In this document: positions 11,426 through 23,341 of the stretch, in pieces
How positions within the stretch are numbered: position 1 is the first letter of the stretch
Layout of the letters: every line of letters begins with the position of its first letter
Assembly: GCF_030463565.1 (NCBI RefSeq)
Contig: NC_134646.1
Span: forward strand, 61,769,710-61,833,709
Direction: 5' to 3'
Length of the DNA stretch: 64,000 bases
Source: Pelecanus crispus
Lineage: Eukaryota > Chordata > Aves > Pelecaniformes > Pelecanidae
The notes under the pieces: generated by a model
Told to the model about the DNA's origin: nothing
The model's database searches: none
Seen by the model: only the letters and a program-made list of their open reading frames with translations
Position numbers and translations under genes: made by a program

Positions 11426-14400
11426 TTGCTTGTGACTTCCTCAAGCCTGCATCCATTGCGTGAAATTTAACCTTTGCACAGTCTTAATGTATAATGCAAT
11501 CTTCTTGCATCTTAAGTTTTTGTCTGTGGATGTAGTAAGAAGGTTAGGTGGTTGTGTGATGTACTTCAGAGCAGTTTTATTTTGTTGAGAAAGGACAGCT
11601 GCAAATACTACTTTAGTTCCAGATTTTTATATGGGAAAGAAGAAAATCTATGCTTTAATCCAAGCTGGTATCTGGTTAGATTAAAGACCTTTTACCTTTA
11701 AAGTATCAAGACTTTTAACTTTTTATTATATTTGACATTGAGCTTTTAAAAATACACACCATTATGTTTATTCTCAATTGTTTTCGTAAGGTGTGGAACA
11801 AAAAATTACAAATGACAGGAAGCTCTTTGCAGTTGCTTCCTTTCAGCCTGTGTCCCTCTGTGATACTACAATGCTTAATTTGTTACATTATGTTCTCACA
11901 GATTACTACGATCTGTAAATGGCATTAAAAATGAGTTTTGGTGTATGAATAGTGTGAAGGAGGCTCAAAGCAAGTTGTTGTGGCTAGCTGAGATGTAATT
12001 ACCAGTGTACCATCCTGTTTGCAGGTTTTTTGTTCTTTATTCCAGTGTTCCTAGCTGCATCACACAAGGTCTGTTTTGAGGTCTGTATTTGGATTTTAAA
12101 GGTTCATATATAGCTGTGTTTATATTCAGAATTTGGGGAGGGGGAGGAGCAGAATCCCACCAGGCCTCAGTTTTCAAAAAGAATTGAGACACTGCTGATC
12201 ATGAAGCTTCTGGAAATTGAACGCACTTTCTGATTCTCATTTTCAGGGTTTTTTTTTGTTTGTTTGTTCTACATAACAAAATAACCTGAGAGTAATATAC
12301 TACTTCTTGTTCCCTTAGCATGTTTCACCCCTGCACCCTTTTCCTTGGCGTTCTAATGCTTTCAGTAACAATTTCAGGTTATGTTGAGGTTAAAACTGAA
12401 TGCACATATAACTGTATCAACAAATTTTGATGCCAGAAAAGACAAGGATAGAAGATGGTAATTTTGTGTAATACACAGTTTTTATTAGACAATATGTGCA
12501 TATATTGAAATACAAGAGGATTGCTATATTAAAGTTTGAGCAATTCTATTATAACTGGACTGATGTAGAGAAGTCCTCAAAAGAAATGTGAAGTATTATT
12601 TTCCAGACGTAATTTTTTTTTTACATAGATCATACTTCTGTTATTTTTCTCCAATATGGACACTTTATTTTTTTAGTAAAGCATTATGTCAAAATTCGGG
12701 ATCCTGTCTCACACTGCTGTAGCAAAACAGATGAGGGAGCTACTTCTGTCTTTAATAAAATCTGATTTTACTTGTAAAGAGCACAGAGCACATGTGCAAT
12801 GTTTTTTTGAAACACAGTAAGGATTAAAGCATTTCTTTCCTCTTATTTCTGAATCTCTTTATAAACAACCTCAGTTGAAAAGCATGCTGTATTGTACTTG
12901 GTAGCTTATTGTAATTTTCTTTCTGAACTGTCTCCCTCTTTTTCACAGGTACAGAAACCTTGACAAAATTGGTACCTTATATGATCCCTGTACTCAAAAG
13001 TGGTTTGTGTGTCACTTTTAGCAAGACACTGTTATTTCAGCCAGCTGGTCTTGTTTAAAAAAAAAAAAAAAAGCAAACCAAACATGCTAAAGCACAAGTG
13101 TTTTTCTGTGTACTTCAAGTCTGTGGATAGATGGTGCATCTATGCACTTTCTGTAAAAATGAACCCAGGCTCCAGTATTCTTGAAGAATGTGTGTGTACA
13201 GCTTGGAGTGGGGGGTTCTGAGCCCACTGGAGAGATGCGGCTGCCTGCGGTGCTGGCTAACAGAGCCAAGCCCAAAGACACAGAACGGGGGAGGTGGGCA
13301 CTAAAAGCATGACAGGAAAAAACAGGAGAGGGTGTCAGCTAAATTTGTTTGGGTTTTGGTGTCATCCCCCCACCCCCGATGAACTGAGCTTGTTCTTACT
13401 GCATAGTAATACAAAATCATGTGGGTTAAAAAGTGCCTTTTTCTAAGTTTATTCATCTCTGGATGGGAGGAGGACATACAGTCTGTTCTGGTTTGGTAAT
13501 GCTGAAAGTGCCTACTGGGTTAGAGCACAAGACTGTTTCTCCTAAGGAATTAAGTTTCCTGGATGTTTAATGTATGTTGAGTACTCCTACCTGTGCCCTG
13601 GATGTAGTTTGCAGTGCAAATCAATTTGTAGCTGTTAAACTAGGGTTTCTGTGCACCTCGGGCCTGTTCTTTCCTTTTCCTGCTAATAGTACTGCTAATG
13701 AATAAACAAGAAAATGAGTGGTTAAGCCTTGGCTATCTAATATTAATGAGCAACAGGTAGGACTTGGCTAGATAAAGATAGATTTAGATTTAGTTTTTTT
13801 CTCAGTGTTTTGTGAAGTCCTGTATTTGGGAATTTTGTTTGAGGGAAGTTTGCAGTTAGGCTCAAAGTACTGGCAGACACTGGATGCAATTTCCGTTTCT
13901 CTCGTTTTCTGTATGTAGGGGGTGTGCAGTAAGGTGCTGCTGGTCTGTTTACTCTTGCCATAATTTGATGGTATGTCTTGCTCTGGATGCAGCATTTCTT
14001 CTCCTCTGCACCACCTGTGGCAGGGGTTGGCTGATTTGTGACCTGGCAGTGCACCGAGCTGCGTTCCTGGCAGGTTAAGACCATCTGGTGAGGCAAAACT
14101 AGTAAAAGGACATGTAAGGCTCTGGAGCAAGATGAGGAAAAGGGAAGCTCAGTGGTTTGAGAAAGTAGGGGTCTGTTCCTCTAACTCTCAGAGAAAAGAA
14201 GGCGGGAGAGACGCCAGGCCCATAGTGCTGGAAGCGTGAAGATGGCGGCAGCCTGTGAAGAAACATCCCGGCAAGGTCTGAAAGCTGCCTGTGCTGTTGA
14301 AGTAAGCGACCTCTGAATTATCTGTGGCTGGGGGGATGAGTGGCTTGGTGGTATATTTTGCTAGTAAGTTTAGATAAGAAGAGATACCAAGCCACCTGTG

Positions 14401-15549
14401 ACATGGATGGGCCTTAGTCCAGATCGCGTTATGTGGATACTGCTCGGCCATCTGTTTCTGGACGTGCAGTCAGGCTTGCTTTGTCGTGGTCTGTGTAAAG
14501 TCTTTGCAGAGTGGGTCTGTTACATCTTACCTGAAATAGCTCCTCTTAAATCCTATCTGTGCAACCCCTAGTGTTGTAGAGATGCAGTGGCATCAAGTTT
14601 AGCTATAGCGTGTTTGTCTTCCACAAAAGAGGGTATATTGGCAAATGTATTTTTCTATCAATACAAATGCTCACTTATACATATGTAAACCGTCTGGTGT
14701 GGGGGGGGTGTCAGATGGTCATCCCAGTCTTGTTTCTTCTGGACTGCAGAGTTGTTGAGCGTGCGGCGGTGGTGGACAGGAGGCACTCGTGCTTGTACCG
14801 TGTGGTTGCGTCGATGGTCTTGAAATGGTGGTCATGGGGAATAGAGCGCATTTGCCTTAGGTAAACTTCTCAAAGCTGTCAGCATGCAGCAAACCAGCCA
14901 TTTTGCTGTTGCAGAGCAGCTAACAAACCTAGCTGATACCGGCTGGCACTGATGGCAGAGGGGCAGGTATGGCGAGGAGGCAGCAACAGGATTATGGAAG
15001 ACTTGGGAAGGTGGGAGGAAGACTGAAAAATAGTAGCAATAGTAAGGGCAGCAGAAGATTGAGACAAACTCTTGTCTCTTACTCTCCTAAAAAAATTAGC
15101 TGTTGCTCTGTGGGTGTGGCTATATATCCAGCTAGATACCCAGGTAATATGGTGTGATTTTTTTGCATTGAATAAGATAGTATTTTGAATTACCATAAAA
15201 AATTAGCAAGTATTTAACTACTGGCCTTCAGTATTTTGATTTAGAGTCCAAATAATTATCATTTACAAGCAGCAATCTTAGGAGAGTATTAAATTAAAAT
15301 ACCCATAGTCTTTCCCAAATCTTATTTTTCAAGGATTCTGCATACCTACATATACACATACACACATGTATATGCAGAGAGAGAGGGAGGAATGGGGTAT
15401 TTTCTGGCAGCTGCGAGCAGGTTTTGCATCGAGCAGCTGAAATATATATTTGCTGGCAGCAGAGGGAGCTCTTGAAGCTTTTATTGAGCATTCAAAAAAC
15501 TTCCGGAGTGTGTCAGTGTTTTTAAAAAAAAAAAAAAAAAAAAAGCCCG

Positions 15550-15800
15550 AACTTCATCGGAGCTGTGGGGTGGCTCAGCGTTTCCCTGCAATGGGCCTTT
15601 GCTGCCCGGGGGTGCGTGGGGCGGGGGGGCCGGGGCAGCGCTGGGGCCCAGCCGCGGCTACTGTGGGAAGGAAGGAGGGGAACCTCTCCCCCAGCCAGGC
15701 TTTTAATCAAAGCGATGGGGAAGAACAGGATCTGTGTGGCGTATGTCAAAACAATAGCGGTGTGCATCGGCTGCTAATTAACGCCCATGCATGACTCTGG
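15550..15800. other. GC-rich patch with G-quadruplex-type runs next to a poly(A) tract
   Basis: An A-run at 15523-15544 is followed by GC-rich sequence. At 15608-15635 there are four closely spaced G-runs (gggggtgcgtggggcg, then a run of seven G, then ccgggg). The patch ends with homeodomain-type AT motifs (tttaatcaaagc, gctaattaac). Role unknown; candidate regulatory element by inference only. Confidence 0.4.
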
Positions 15801-18298
15801 AAAAGTAATTCCCAGTCGGGGTGGAATATGTGTATTGTAGGGCTTTTGATAATTTGTCTTGATTTTTATTGATGTTGCATCTTTAGTACAGTTCTTTTTT
15901 GCAGATGCTAACTGGGTGAGTTTCATATGCAAGTCTTCATAAACAGGAGATTAAGCATTAAAAATTAACAATAACCAAAAGCAGATGGTGACGTTCTTCT
16001 GGCACAGTATGCTGTATACTTGTTAGATTAACCCCTGTGTTGCTTTTTATCTACCAAACTGAAATTCGTGGGGTTAAAAATCTGTAATATTTACTCAGTT
16101 CTGGAGATGGGTTGTGGAGAAACTCATACCACTTTTGGCCACAGCAAAGTCTCTTCATATAACACATCTTGTGTTGGAAATACGGCAGTTTGCATGGATC
16201 TTATTTTTTTTCTGAGGATTGTATGAAAAAACTAATCTGAGAAATTTCCCTAAGTTAATTTGATATCCTCTTGCTTCTGGAAGAAGTTCTCAAATGCAAG
16301 TTAAAGGAAAGTAAAGCTTTATTTATATGTCAACCTTTAGACATGAGAAGGAAACAACCTATGTTAGTCATTCTTGGTCAGATCCCTACAGTTTGTCCTC
16401 AAATACTTAAACAGTATTTTCATCTTGTTCATACATCCATTTTGCTCTGTAGTCATCTTGCCTTTGTCACTTACCTTCCTTTCCTTTTTGATAGGTCTGG
16501 GTAAGTTACGTGCTACCACTTGGTACACCCCCAAGTGTTAAGAGCAAGGAGTAGCATGTGCGATCACAGATTATTGAACATCTGGTCATGCCTGAGGTTC
16601 AGGTGAGCAGCTGAGGGTGTTGCCTTGCTCCTTTCTGCTTCTGCACCCTCATAAAAATCAAGCTACTCTCTGGCTCAGAGTAAACAGAAGACAGCTCAAA
16701 TTAAACAAAGCAAACAAATTAAACTGCAGTCTTCATGTGACATGGTTTTATTCTGGGGCCAGTTCAGTACTTAAGTCATCTGCAACCTGACATTATATTG
16801 GGATGCTGTATTTCCTGAAAGACTTGTTTTTTTCTGTTTTGCTACAGAATAAAATGTTTTTCAGCTGGTAATGTACAGTAATTGAATTATGAAGTACAGC
16901 AAAAACCTGTTAAGTCCTGTTTAATCTATAAGCATTTCAATCACGATTCGGAGCAGGGAATGGTGTGACCTCCATAGGTTTGTTCATGATGGTTGAGAGA
17001 TGACTGCTTGGGATCTGTGCTTCAGCAACTGGATTAAAAACAAAATCAAGACAGCCATTATCTTTCCTGCTTTATTGAGAGAATCCTGTTCTCTGAATTA
17101 AGTTGTACAAGGGAATATTGCTTTTCTCTGACCAAAGGAGCAAGAGGTGGGGAGCGGGGGAGTAAGCCTGTTTAATAAGGTTCTGTTGTGAAGTTGGATT
17201 AAACCATGTTAACAAAATTGTATTTAACAATAAAAATTTAGAAAAGTCGTGACTGCTTATGTTAAGGCATAAAATTGCTATAATCTATTTCAATCTCTTA
17301 TAGAATCCAGGATGCACGTTTAGCTTCTTCCAAAATCTCAACAGCTCATTGTTTGAAATGGAAAAAGTCCCAAAGCAGGTGGGACAGTTTGCAGAAGTGG
17401 TCAGTCAGTAGTCGTATCATTTGTAGGTGCAGGCAGTGTTTCCTGTTTTCTGTTTTTCCAACTAGTTCGATTCAAGGATTGCCTGATCTGGAGTTTAGAA
17501 AATGATTGTGAATGTTCAAAATGAAGGAAAGTTTAAAAACAAACCTCCCTGAGATGCCGAGTGAAATTGTTAATGGAGAAGGGAGTCCTGAGACTGAGGT
17601 CTCTAGCTGTGTATGTGAATGCATACAATTTGGAAAGCCTGGTCAGGGAAGGAGCTGAGGAGTTTCTGTTTTGATTTCATGATGGTAAGAAAAATTGGCT
17701 TTGCCAAGGGCAGTTCATGTTGGAAAGATCCAATGAAAAAGTCTTAACCTAACAGTTACTCTTAAACATTGTATGATATAGGTGTTCTAAAACCTAGAAG
17801 GACACAGTGTCTGAAACAATTCTGCTGATAAAACTTCCTTTTAAAAATAAACTAGTTTTTAATGTAGAATGACTTTGATAAATTTACTTTCTCGTGTATT
17901 CAGCATGTTAAAGTAGTCCTAATACATTTAATTTTAAAATTATGCTTTTGCACAATTTAGATGGATTCCGATTTCCGTCTACATGCAAGGAGAGATGTCG
18001 CAAATCAAGATACATAATCTATTAATCTTCATTGTTTCAATGTAATTAAAGTGTACTAATATAGGCATTTGAATAAATGTATGAAATACCATATACACAG
18101 GCCTTAATAAATGTTGAGATATTCTATTCTCATTTAGCAAAATGTGGTACATTGGCAAGAATTAATCTTTTGGAAAATTAAATCACATTTAGGAAATTGA
18201 AACTACAACTACAATGTAAGGTCAAGATTAATTTTTTTATTTTTAAGCTCATGTTTCTTGTTTCATGATTTAAATTATGATTAAAAATGGTATTTATA

Positions 18299-18316
18299 GA
18301 TTGCTTTAAAGCAATC
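18299..18316. repeat. 18-bp perfect palindrome in AT-rich block
   Basis: GATTGCTTTAAAGCAATC is its own reverse complement, with no spacer. It sits in an AT-rich stretch (17.8-18.4 kb) rich in ATTA motifs. Confidence 0.7.
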
Positions 18317-20099
18317 AAATCTGAAATATCTTTTAGAAAATAATAGACTTTCTATTTCTGGATTTTAATTTTTAATGGGAAGTCTCCATAGCAACACTTG
18401 CCCAGCCAATTGCTTTTGTTCTTCAAAGGGGGAAAGGAAAAAAAAAAAAAAATCTGCATGGAATTTATCTATTTCCAGGTTCCTGCTTTCTTGTTAGGGT
18501 TTTGTTTGCTGAACTGAAGAATTCTGCAGTATCAAATTTCATGATCTTCTGTTGCTCTGTAAACAAACTTCCCTCATAACCTTTTCTCTAGGAAATAATT
18601 AACTTCCTTGAGTTGGGTGGACTGGGCTGTCTTCCACTCCTGTTGTCGTATCTGGAATCTCTGCAGTGATCTGAAAACTTTTTCTTAATCTAGCGGTGAC
18701 CCACTGCTAAATGAGCAGGTGCTAAGCTTATTCTTACTCAAGGTCTTTTTGCTTATATACAGAAAGATTACGATTCCCCTTTAAGCTGTGTTACTAGCTT
18801 TAGAGAATGAGTAAAACGTGAACTTCCAAGATGCAAAATCTTTCATGGAAATACCAGCTCTTATAATAGTTTCCCATCCTGATGCCTGTTCTTTATTGCT
18901 ACATGTGTCTTCACACTCAACTATATAGAATTACATCAAGTATAGAAACACTAAAAATAGATATTGGCCAACCAGCTCCCTCATTATTCCCTGTTGTATC
19001 AAAGGAAAACTGAAACATGTAAACTCATAAGTGAACTGTCTTAATATAGGAAACATAATTGATTGGTATCTGAAGTTACAGTGTTTGGGGTAAAGAGGAA
19101 GAGGTGTCTTAAAAGCTGTGTAGTTTTTGAGAGAAGTCTTAAAATTCACAGTTCACTCTTGATTCTAGTAACTTTTTTCCTTGTTACTTTCTCTGTTTTC
19201 TCAAGATACTAAATTTTACTCTCTCAATTCTCTGAGCAAAATGGATTGTTCAAGCTGGCAGTGGTTGTGTTTCTTTGCATCAACATCTGAGGGAACTGAA
19301 TAAGGTTTGTTTCTCACAGAATTATTTAAAAGCTGATTTTTATGGAGGAAATTGTATGTGGTATTTAAAAATTATTTCTGAAATAATTGATTACCTCTCA
19401 TTTATTGTGAAAAGTGTACTGCAGTCTGAGAAGTGGCTAAGAATTCCTGGCACTCAGCTGTGACATGGTAGAGCTGAAGGGAAATAAACACATGTATAAA
19501 TATAAACCCCATAGAGAGAGATACAAAAACCCCCACAAACTGCACAGGGCACTTTTAGATAGCAGATAAGAGAAATCTGCATGTTGGTGATAACTCGTAG
19601 GTTTATTTTATGGAAGCTTTCCATATCCTGCAGATTTGAGGCATGCGTATGCCTGACTTTTTTTTTTTGGTTAGGAGAAGCATTGACCAGTTATTTCTGA
19701 CGGAGTGGACGCACTTGCTTTACACTGCTTTTGTCTTTCTTACATTTAAGACACTGAAAACTTGGGCTACAAGAAATGCAATGCTTGTGGCCCAGCTGAA
19801 CTCTTGCAGAGGATTTAAGGCCAGTGGTCCACAGCTGCAGGAAGTTGCCCATAGAAGGGGTGCCTGGTTTGGGGTGTCCAGGGCACCAGTTGGGTTTGAC
19901 CAGGTTCTCTCCTCTAGTGAATTTTTTAATTCTTGGGGAGTGGGATGAAAACTTGCTGTGATTTGCACTCGAAGTTCGGGCTAGAAAAATCTAATGGAGT
20001 GGATACTGAATAATCCCATCTGTTTCCTGGGGTGTTTGTTGCATTTCTTTCTTTAATATCATTTTACTTAAATCATTTTTCATGATTTGTGTCATGGTG

Positions 20100-20660
20100 C
20101 AGCAGGGGCTGGTGGTTCCCTAGGGCCGGGATGTGGGGAGCGGTGGAGGCTCCCCGGGGGTCAGCGGGGGGGCTGCTTCATTAGGTCATAGAACTTTGGG
20201 TAAGTTGTTTTGTTTGGGGTTTTTTTTGTGCTAACATAAAGCCTCGACGCCAGGGCCTGTCCCACCGCCCCAGCCAGGGAGCGCAACGCTGAAATGTTAC
20301 TGAGCTCTGTAAAAAGCACTCTTAAGAAATGCTTCCAGAGCTCAGACCCGCCTGCCGGCATAGCCCTGAGCTCGTCCCCATGCCTTGTAACTACAGCAGG
20401 GAGCGGGGCGGGCTGGGGGGCACCGGGGCAACCCCAGCTCTGGGCATCGGGCACCTCCCTGGGGCCAGGCCGTCGGCCTGCAGGTAGGCCCGGCTCGGTG
20501 GGGCCCATGGCCAGGCTGGGCAGGGCTGCGGGGAGCTGGGGCAGGGCCCGGTGGCCCTGAGGGGCTGGAAATGGGGCCCTGGGCAGGGCAGGGGGAGCCC
20601 TTGGGGGTGGGGCAGGGACAATCAGGCCTGGTGATGCCCTTCAGGGCCCTCGCAATATAA
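20100..20660. other. GC-rich, G-run-rich patch downstream of C4orf19
   Basis: About 560 bp clearly richer in G and C than the flanks, with roughly two dozen CpGs by eye, which looks too few for a classical CpG island. Dense G-runs at 20561-20617 (ggggctggaaatggggccc, then further runs) could form G-quadruplexes on the + strand. No promoter or exon can be supported. Confidence 0.5.
20176..20239 (+). repeat. 64-bp direct repeat, copy 1
   Basis: Begins cttcattaggtcatagaa and ends gtgctaacataa. It matches copy 2 (21905-21968) at all but about five positions and at the same length. The flanks on both sides are unrelated, and the copies are 1,729 bp apart. Confidence 0.9.
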
Positions 20661-21294
20661 AAGCAGACATAAATGCTGTGTCCTGTCATACCTGTAACTA
20701 GTAATATGCCATGTGCAAGTAGTCTTTCACTGTCATTCAGTATTATAGTAATCTTTGGTACACAAATGTGCACATAAAACTTGTATGCACATATAAAAAT
20801 GCTTAGAAAGGCCTACTAAAGTACAGAAGTGGTAGAGAAATCAACAGTACAACAATACTTTAAAAACATATAAAGCTTTTTTTATTTTACAGATACAATG
20901 TGGTGACTTTCATCTGTAGCTGAATACAGTTCTCTTGAAGCTGAGACTTGAGGGTTTTTTATAATTGCTCCTAGGGACATCATTAATGTTTTGAGAAACG
21001 GAAATCTTGATTTGGGCTTGCGTATTTGGAGGAAAAGAGGGAATTTGCATTTAAACAGGAATAATTTAAATATCTACATGTTACTTAAAACCCACCTCCT
21101 AATATTCTGATCCTTAAGTGTGTTAATGGTTAGACTAGGATTCAGCATATGCTGTTGGCAAATACATAGTTGGTGCTTTTCATATATCTAGTGAAGGATA
21201 TATCTTACAGTATTTCTTTTATGCAACCGTTACATAATCAGAAAATGCATAAAGCACAAAAGCCACCAGATGATTTTTCATATGATTAAAAAAA

Positions 21295-21300
21295 TTTATT
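21295..21300 (-). promoter_or_regulatory. Probable C4orf19 poly(A) signal
   Basis: TTTATT on + reads AATAAA on -. A GT-rich segment lies about 30-45 nt further along the - strand. Confidence 0.55.
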
Positions 21301-21904
21301 AAAAGTTTATAACAGACTCAGAAACCACAAAATGTCAGTATAGAAATGTCAAGAACTTTCTGTTTCAACCATTAAGATCCTTTTCCGGCTCTTAAGTTTA
21401 AGAACTGCAGCAGAGCCAGGGATGGGTCCAGACCGGCTCTTGCTGTTTGTATATAAACAACACACATCTTGGTGGGCAAGTTTGAGACACAACCTGTTTG
21501 CAAACGGTATTGTTAAGGCAAGCGATGTATACTTGGAAAATTTAGCAGAGTTGAGAGATCTCAGGCTGTAGTTTTACAACAGTTTTAATCTATTCAAACT
21601 GGTAGGACTGAGTTTTGATCCCTCTCCAGCACCTCTGGTAGTCTGTGTGCAATTCTTACGTGAGCTACTTCAGCTCATTAAACCAAGAGAAATTTACCCA
21701 CTCTCTTGGATTTGGCTAGGCTTCTGCTGTTCTAATGAACTGAAGCAGGTCACTTGGGGTATCAAACAAAGTCCAGGGGAGGTGTAAGGGAAGAGGTGAG
21801 GTTATTGTCCTAGTGCCAGCTGCACAGGTACAGATTTAGGCTTCAGCCAGAATGGAACCATAACTGCAGTGAAGTGCAAGCCAAGCTGCCTTCCCTATTT
21901 CATA

Positions 21905-21968
21905 CTTCATTAGGTCATAGAATTTTGGGTAAGTTGTTTTGGTTTGGGTGGTTTTTGTGCTAACATAA
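21905..21968 (+). repeat. 64-bp direct repeat, copy 2 (in C4orf19 3'UTR)
   Basis: Same unit as 20176-20239. This copy lies within the inferred 3'UTR of C4orf19, while copy 1 lies beyond its poly(A) site. Family unknown to me. Confidence 0.9.
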
Positions 21969-22395
21969 TGAAAATCTGTGGTTTCTAACTCCGTGGCTTC
22001 TGTAGTTCTGTTTTAAATAATGGAAGTTTTCTGAACCTGGAACCTGCAGTGTGTGCAGACCCTCTTGAGGGTCAAACCCAAAGGAAACATTTGCATAAGT
22101 CCAGGTGAGGGGGGTATACAGCAGAATATCCTGTGTGGAAGAAATGATGCTTTGCCCTCCCGGTTGGCCCCATAGAGAAGAGTGTTAGCATTACCGTTAA
22201 CCAAGGGAGTACTTCTGTGCCTTGGGCAGTAAAAATTAAAAGGCTGTATAAAACAGCTGAAGAGACATAGGTTTAGTCCCAACTCCTTTTATATATGCTG
22301 TTCATAACAGCTGTCCACATGTACTGTACATGTGTTCATATAGGTCCAGAAATAAAATCTGGATCTTACCCAGTGTATTAGAAAGAAACCTTCAT

Positions 22396-23341
22396 CTAGT
22401 ACTCGTCGTCATCTTCCAGGTCTTCCCCTGCAGTTGCAGCTTCCAGTGCAGCCAGAGCTGCTGCTACTTCTGCATCTTCCTCCTCAATTTCTCCGTTGAT
22501 GTCTTTGTGGTTGGGGTGTGTGTGTGCCTGTGCTTCTTTGGTAGCAGTGATGCTGCCAGGAATGCCCTCACTCAAGCTTGCAGAGTCAGTTTTAAAAGGT
22601 TCAATACTGCTCTCCTTCATAGGCGAAGGTGAGGTTGCACAAAGGTCCTGGTCCTGTATTGCTGAAGGCCCAGTGTTTTGGTCTGAATGCACACAGTTGA
22701 CTGAAAAGCTATCTCTTTCAACATAGTTCCTGGTTTGATTGCCATTTTGGGGATAATCAATATCTGGCAGTTGTATGGCATTTTTTTGTGTTTCCAGTTT
22801 TGCACTTCCTTTGAGAAAGGTGCTATCATCTGCAGACTGGGAGTTCCCATCTTCAATACTGTTCGGCTCATCGCAGGCTGCCTTCCTCTGCCTGCCAGCC
22901 TCTAGGTCAAGTTCTTGGCCAGACCTATTTAATTTGGTGTAAGAGTCTCTACTGCTGGCTGAAGGAGTCTCTGCTGACTGGCTGAGGGGTCCCTGTTCAC
23001 TGGCTTCTTTCACTGGGTTTGCGTTGGGATTAAGCATGGGGTGCACTCCAGTGCAGGAGTTGCCACCATTGACTGCAACATCAAGCTTTGCAACACACTT
23101 CACAAGGCCGTCCTCTTGAAAATCATTACCTCCGTGGTTCCAGAGAGTTTCTTTTGTGCTGTTTACCTGGGTTTTATTTTCTGTTCTGTTTAGCTCATCC
23201 TTCTGGAGTTCATTTTTGTGTTCTTGAGTTTCATTATTCTCTTTGAATTTGGATTTATTACTGCCTTGGTCATTGTGTTTGTAGCTGTTTACTTCATGAA
23301 CGCATTGAGGCGATTGTACTTCTTCTGGGTCAAAAATATAG
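22396..23341 (-). CDS. C4orf19: C4orf19 main coding exon
   Basis: The frame is open from the acceptor (ttttccttactccag on -, AG at 23343-23342) to TAG at 22398-22396. The first base, C, completes Ser (AG|C) begun in the upstream exon. The GTG at 23103 inside the frame is not a start; homology continues upstream of it through SYIFDPEEVQSPQ. The exon holds nearly the whole protein. Confidence 0.94.

Larger units (their letters stand above)
11426..21279. other. Intergenic region between convergent RELL1 and C4orf19
   Basis: No gene recognised. Contents include an A-run at 13058-13073, moderately GC-rich DNA at 13.9-15.0 kb, a G-run-rich patch at 15.56-15.8 kb, an AT-rich block at 17.8-18.4 kb with a palindrome, a GC-rich patch at 20.1-20.65 kb, and one copy of a 64-bp repeat at 20176-20239. 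Open frames of about 80-140 codons in the GC-rich parts have low-complexity or arbitrary products with no splice or family support. Confidence 0.7.
21280..22395 (-). other. C4orf19: C4orf19 3'UTR
   Basis: On the - strand, non-coding sequence follows the TAG stop (22396-22398). An AATAAA (TTTATT on + at 21295-21300) is followed downstream by a TG/T-rich element (gtggcttttgtg), giving a 3'UTR of about 1.1 kb. Another AATAAA on - at 20880-20885 could serve a longer form. The end is inferred. Confidence 0.6.

Noticed and set aside
13743..14130. Two overlapping - strand frames of about 120 codons
   Set aside because: Arbitrary composition and two frames open over the same DNA; intergenic position.
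17460..17480. tRNA B-box-like gttcgattcaagg
   Set aside because: No matching A box, no acceptor-stem pairing and no terminator T-run at the right spacing.
20100..20660. CpG island/promoter
   Set aside because: GC-rich, but the CpG count looks low for its base composition, and no transcript start or exon can be tied to it.
20342..20773. 143-codon - strand frame, Pro/Ala/Gly/Cys-rich
   Set aside because: It lies in the GC-rich patch where stop codons are rare. The product is low complexity and there are no splice sites or homologue.
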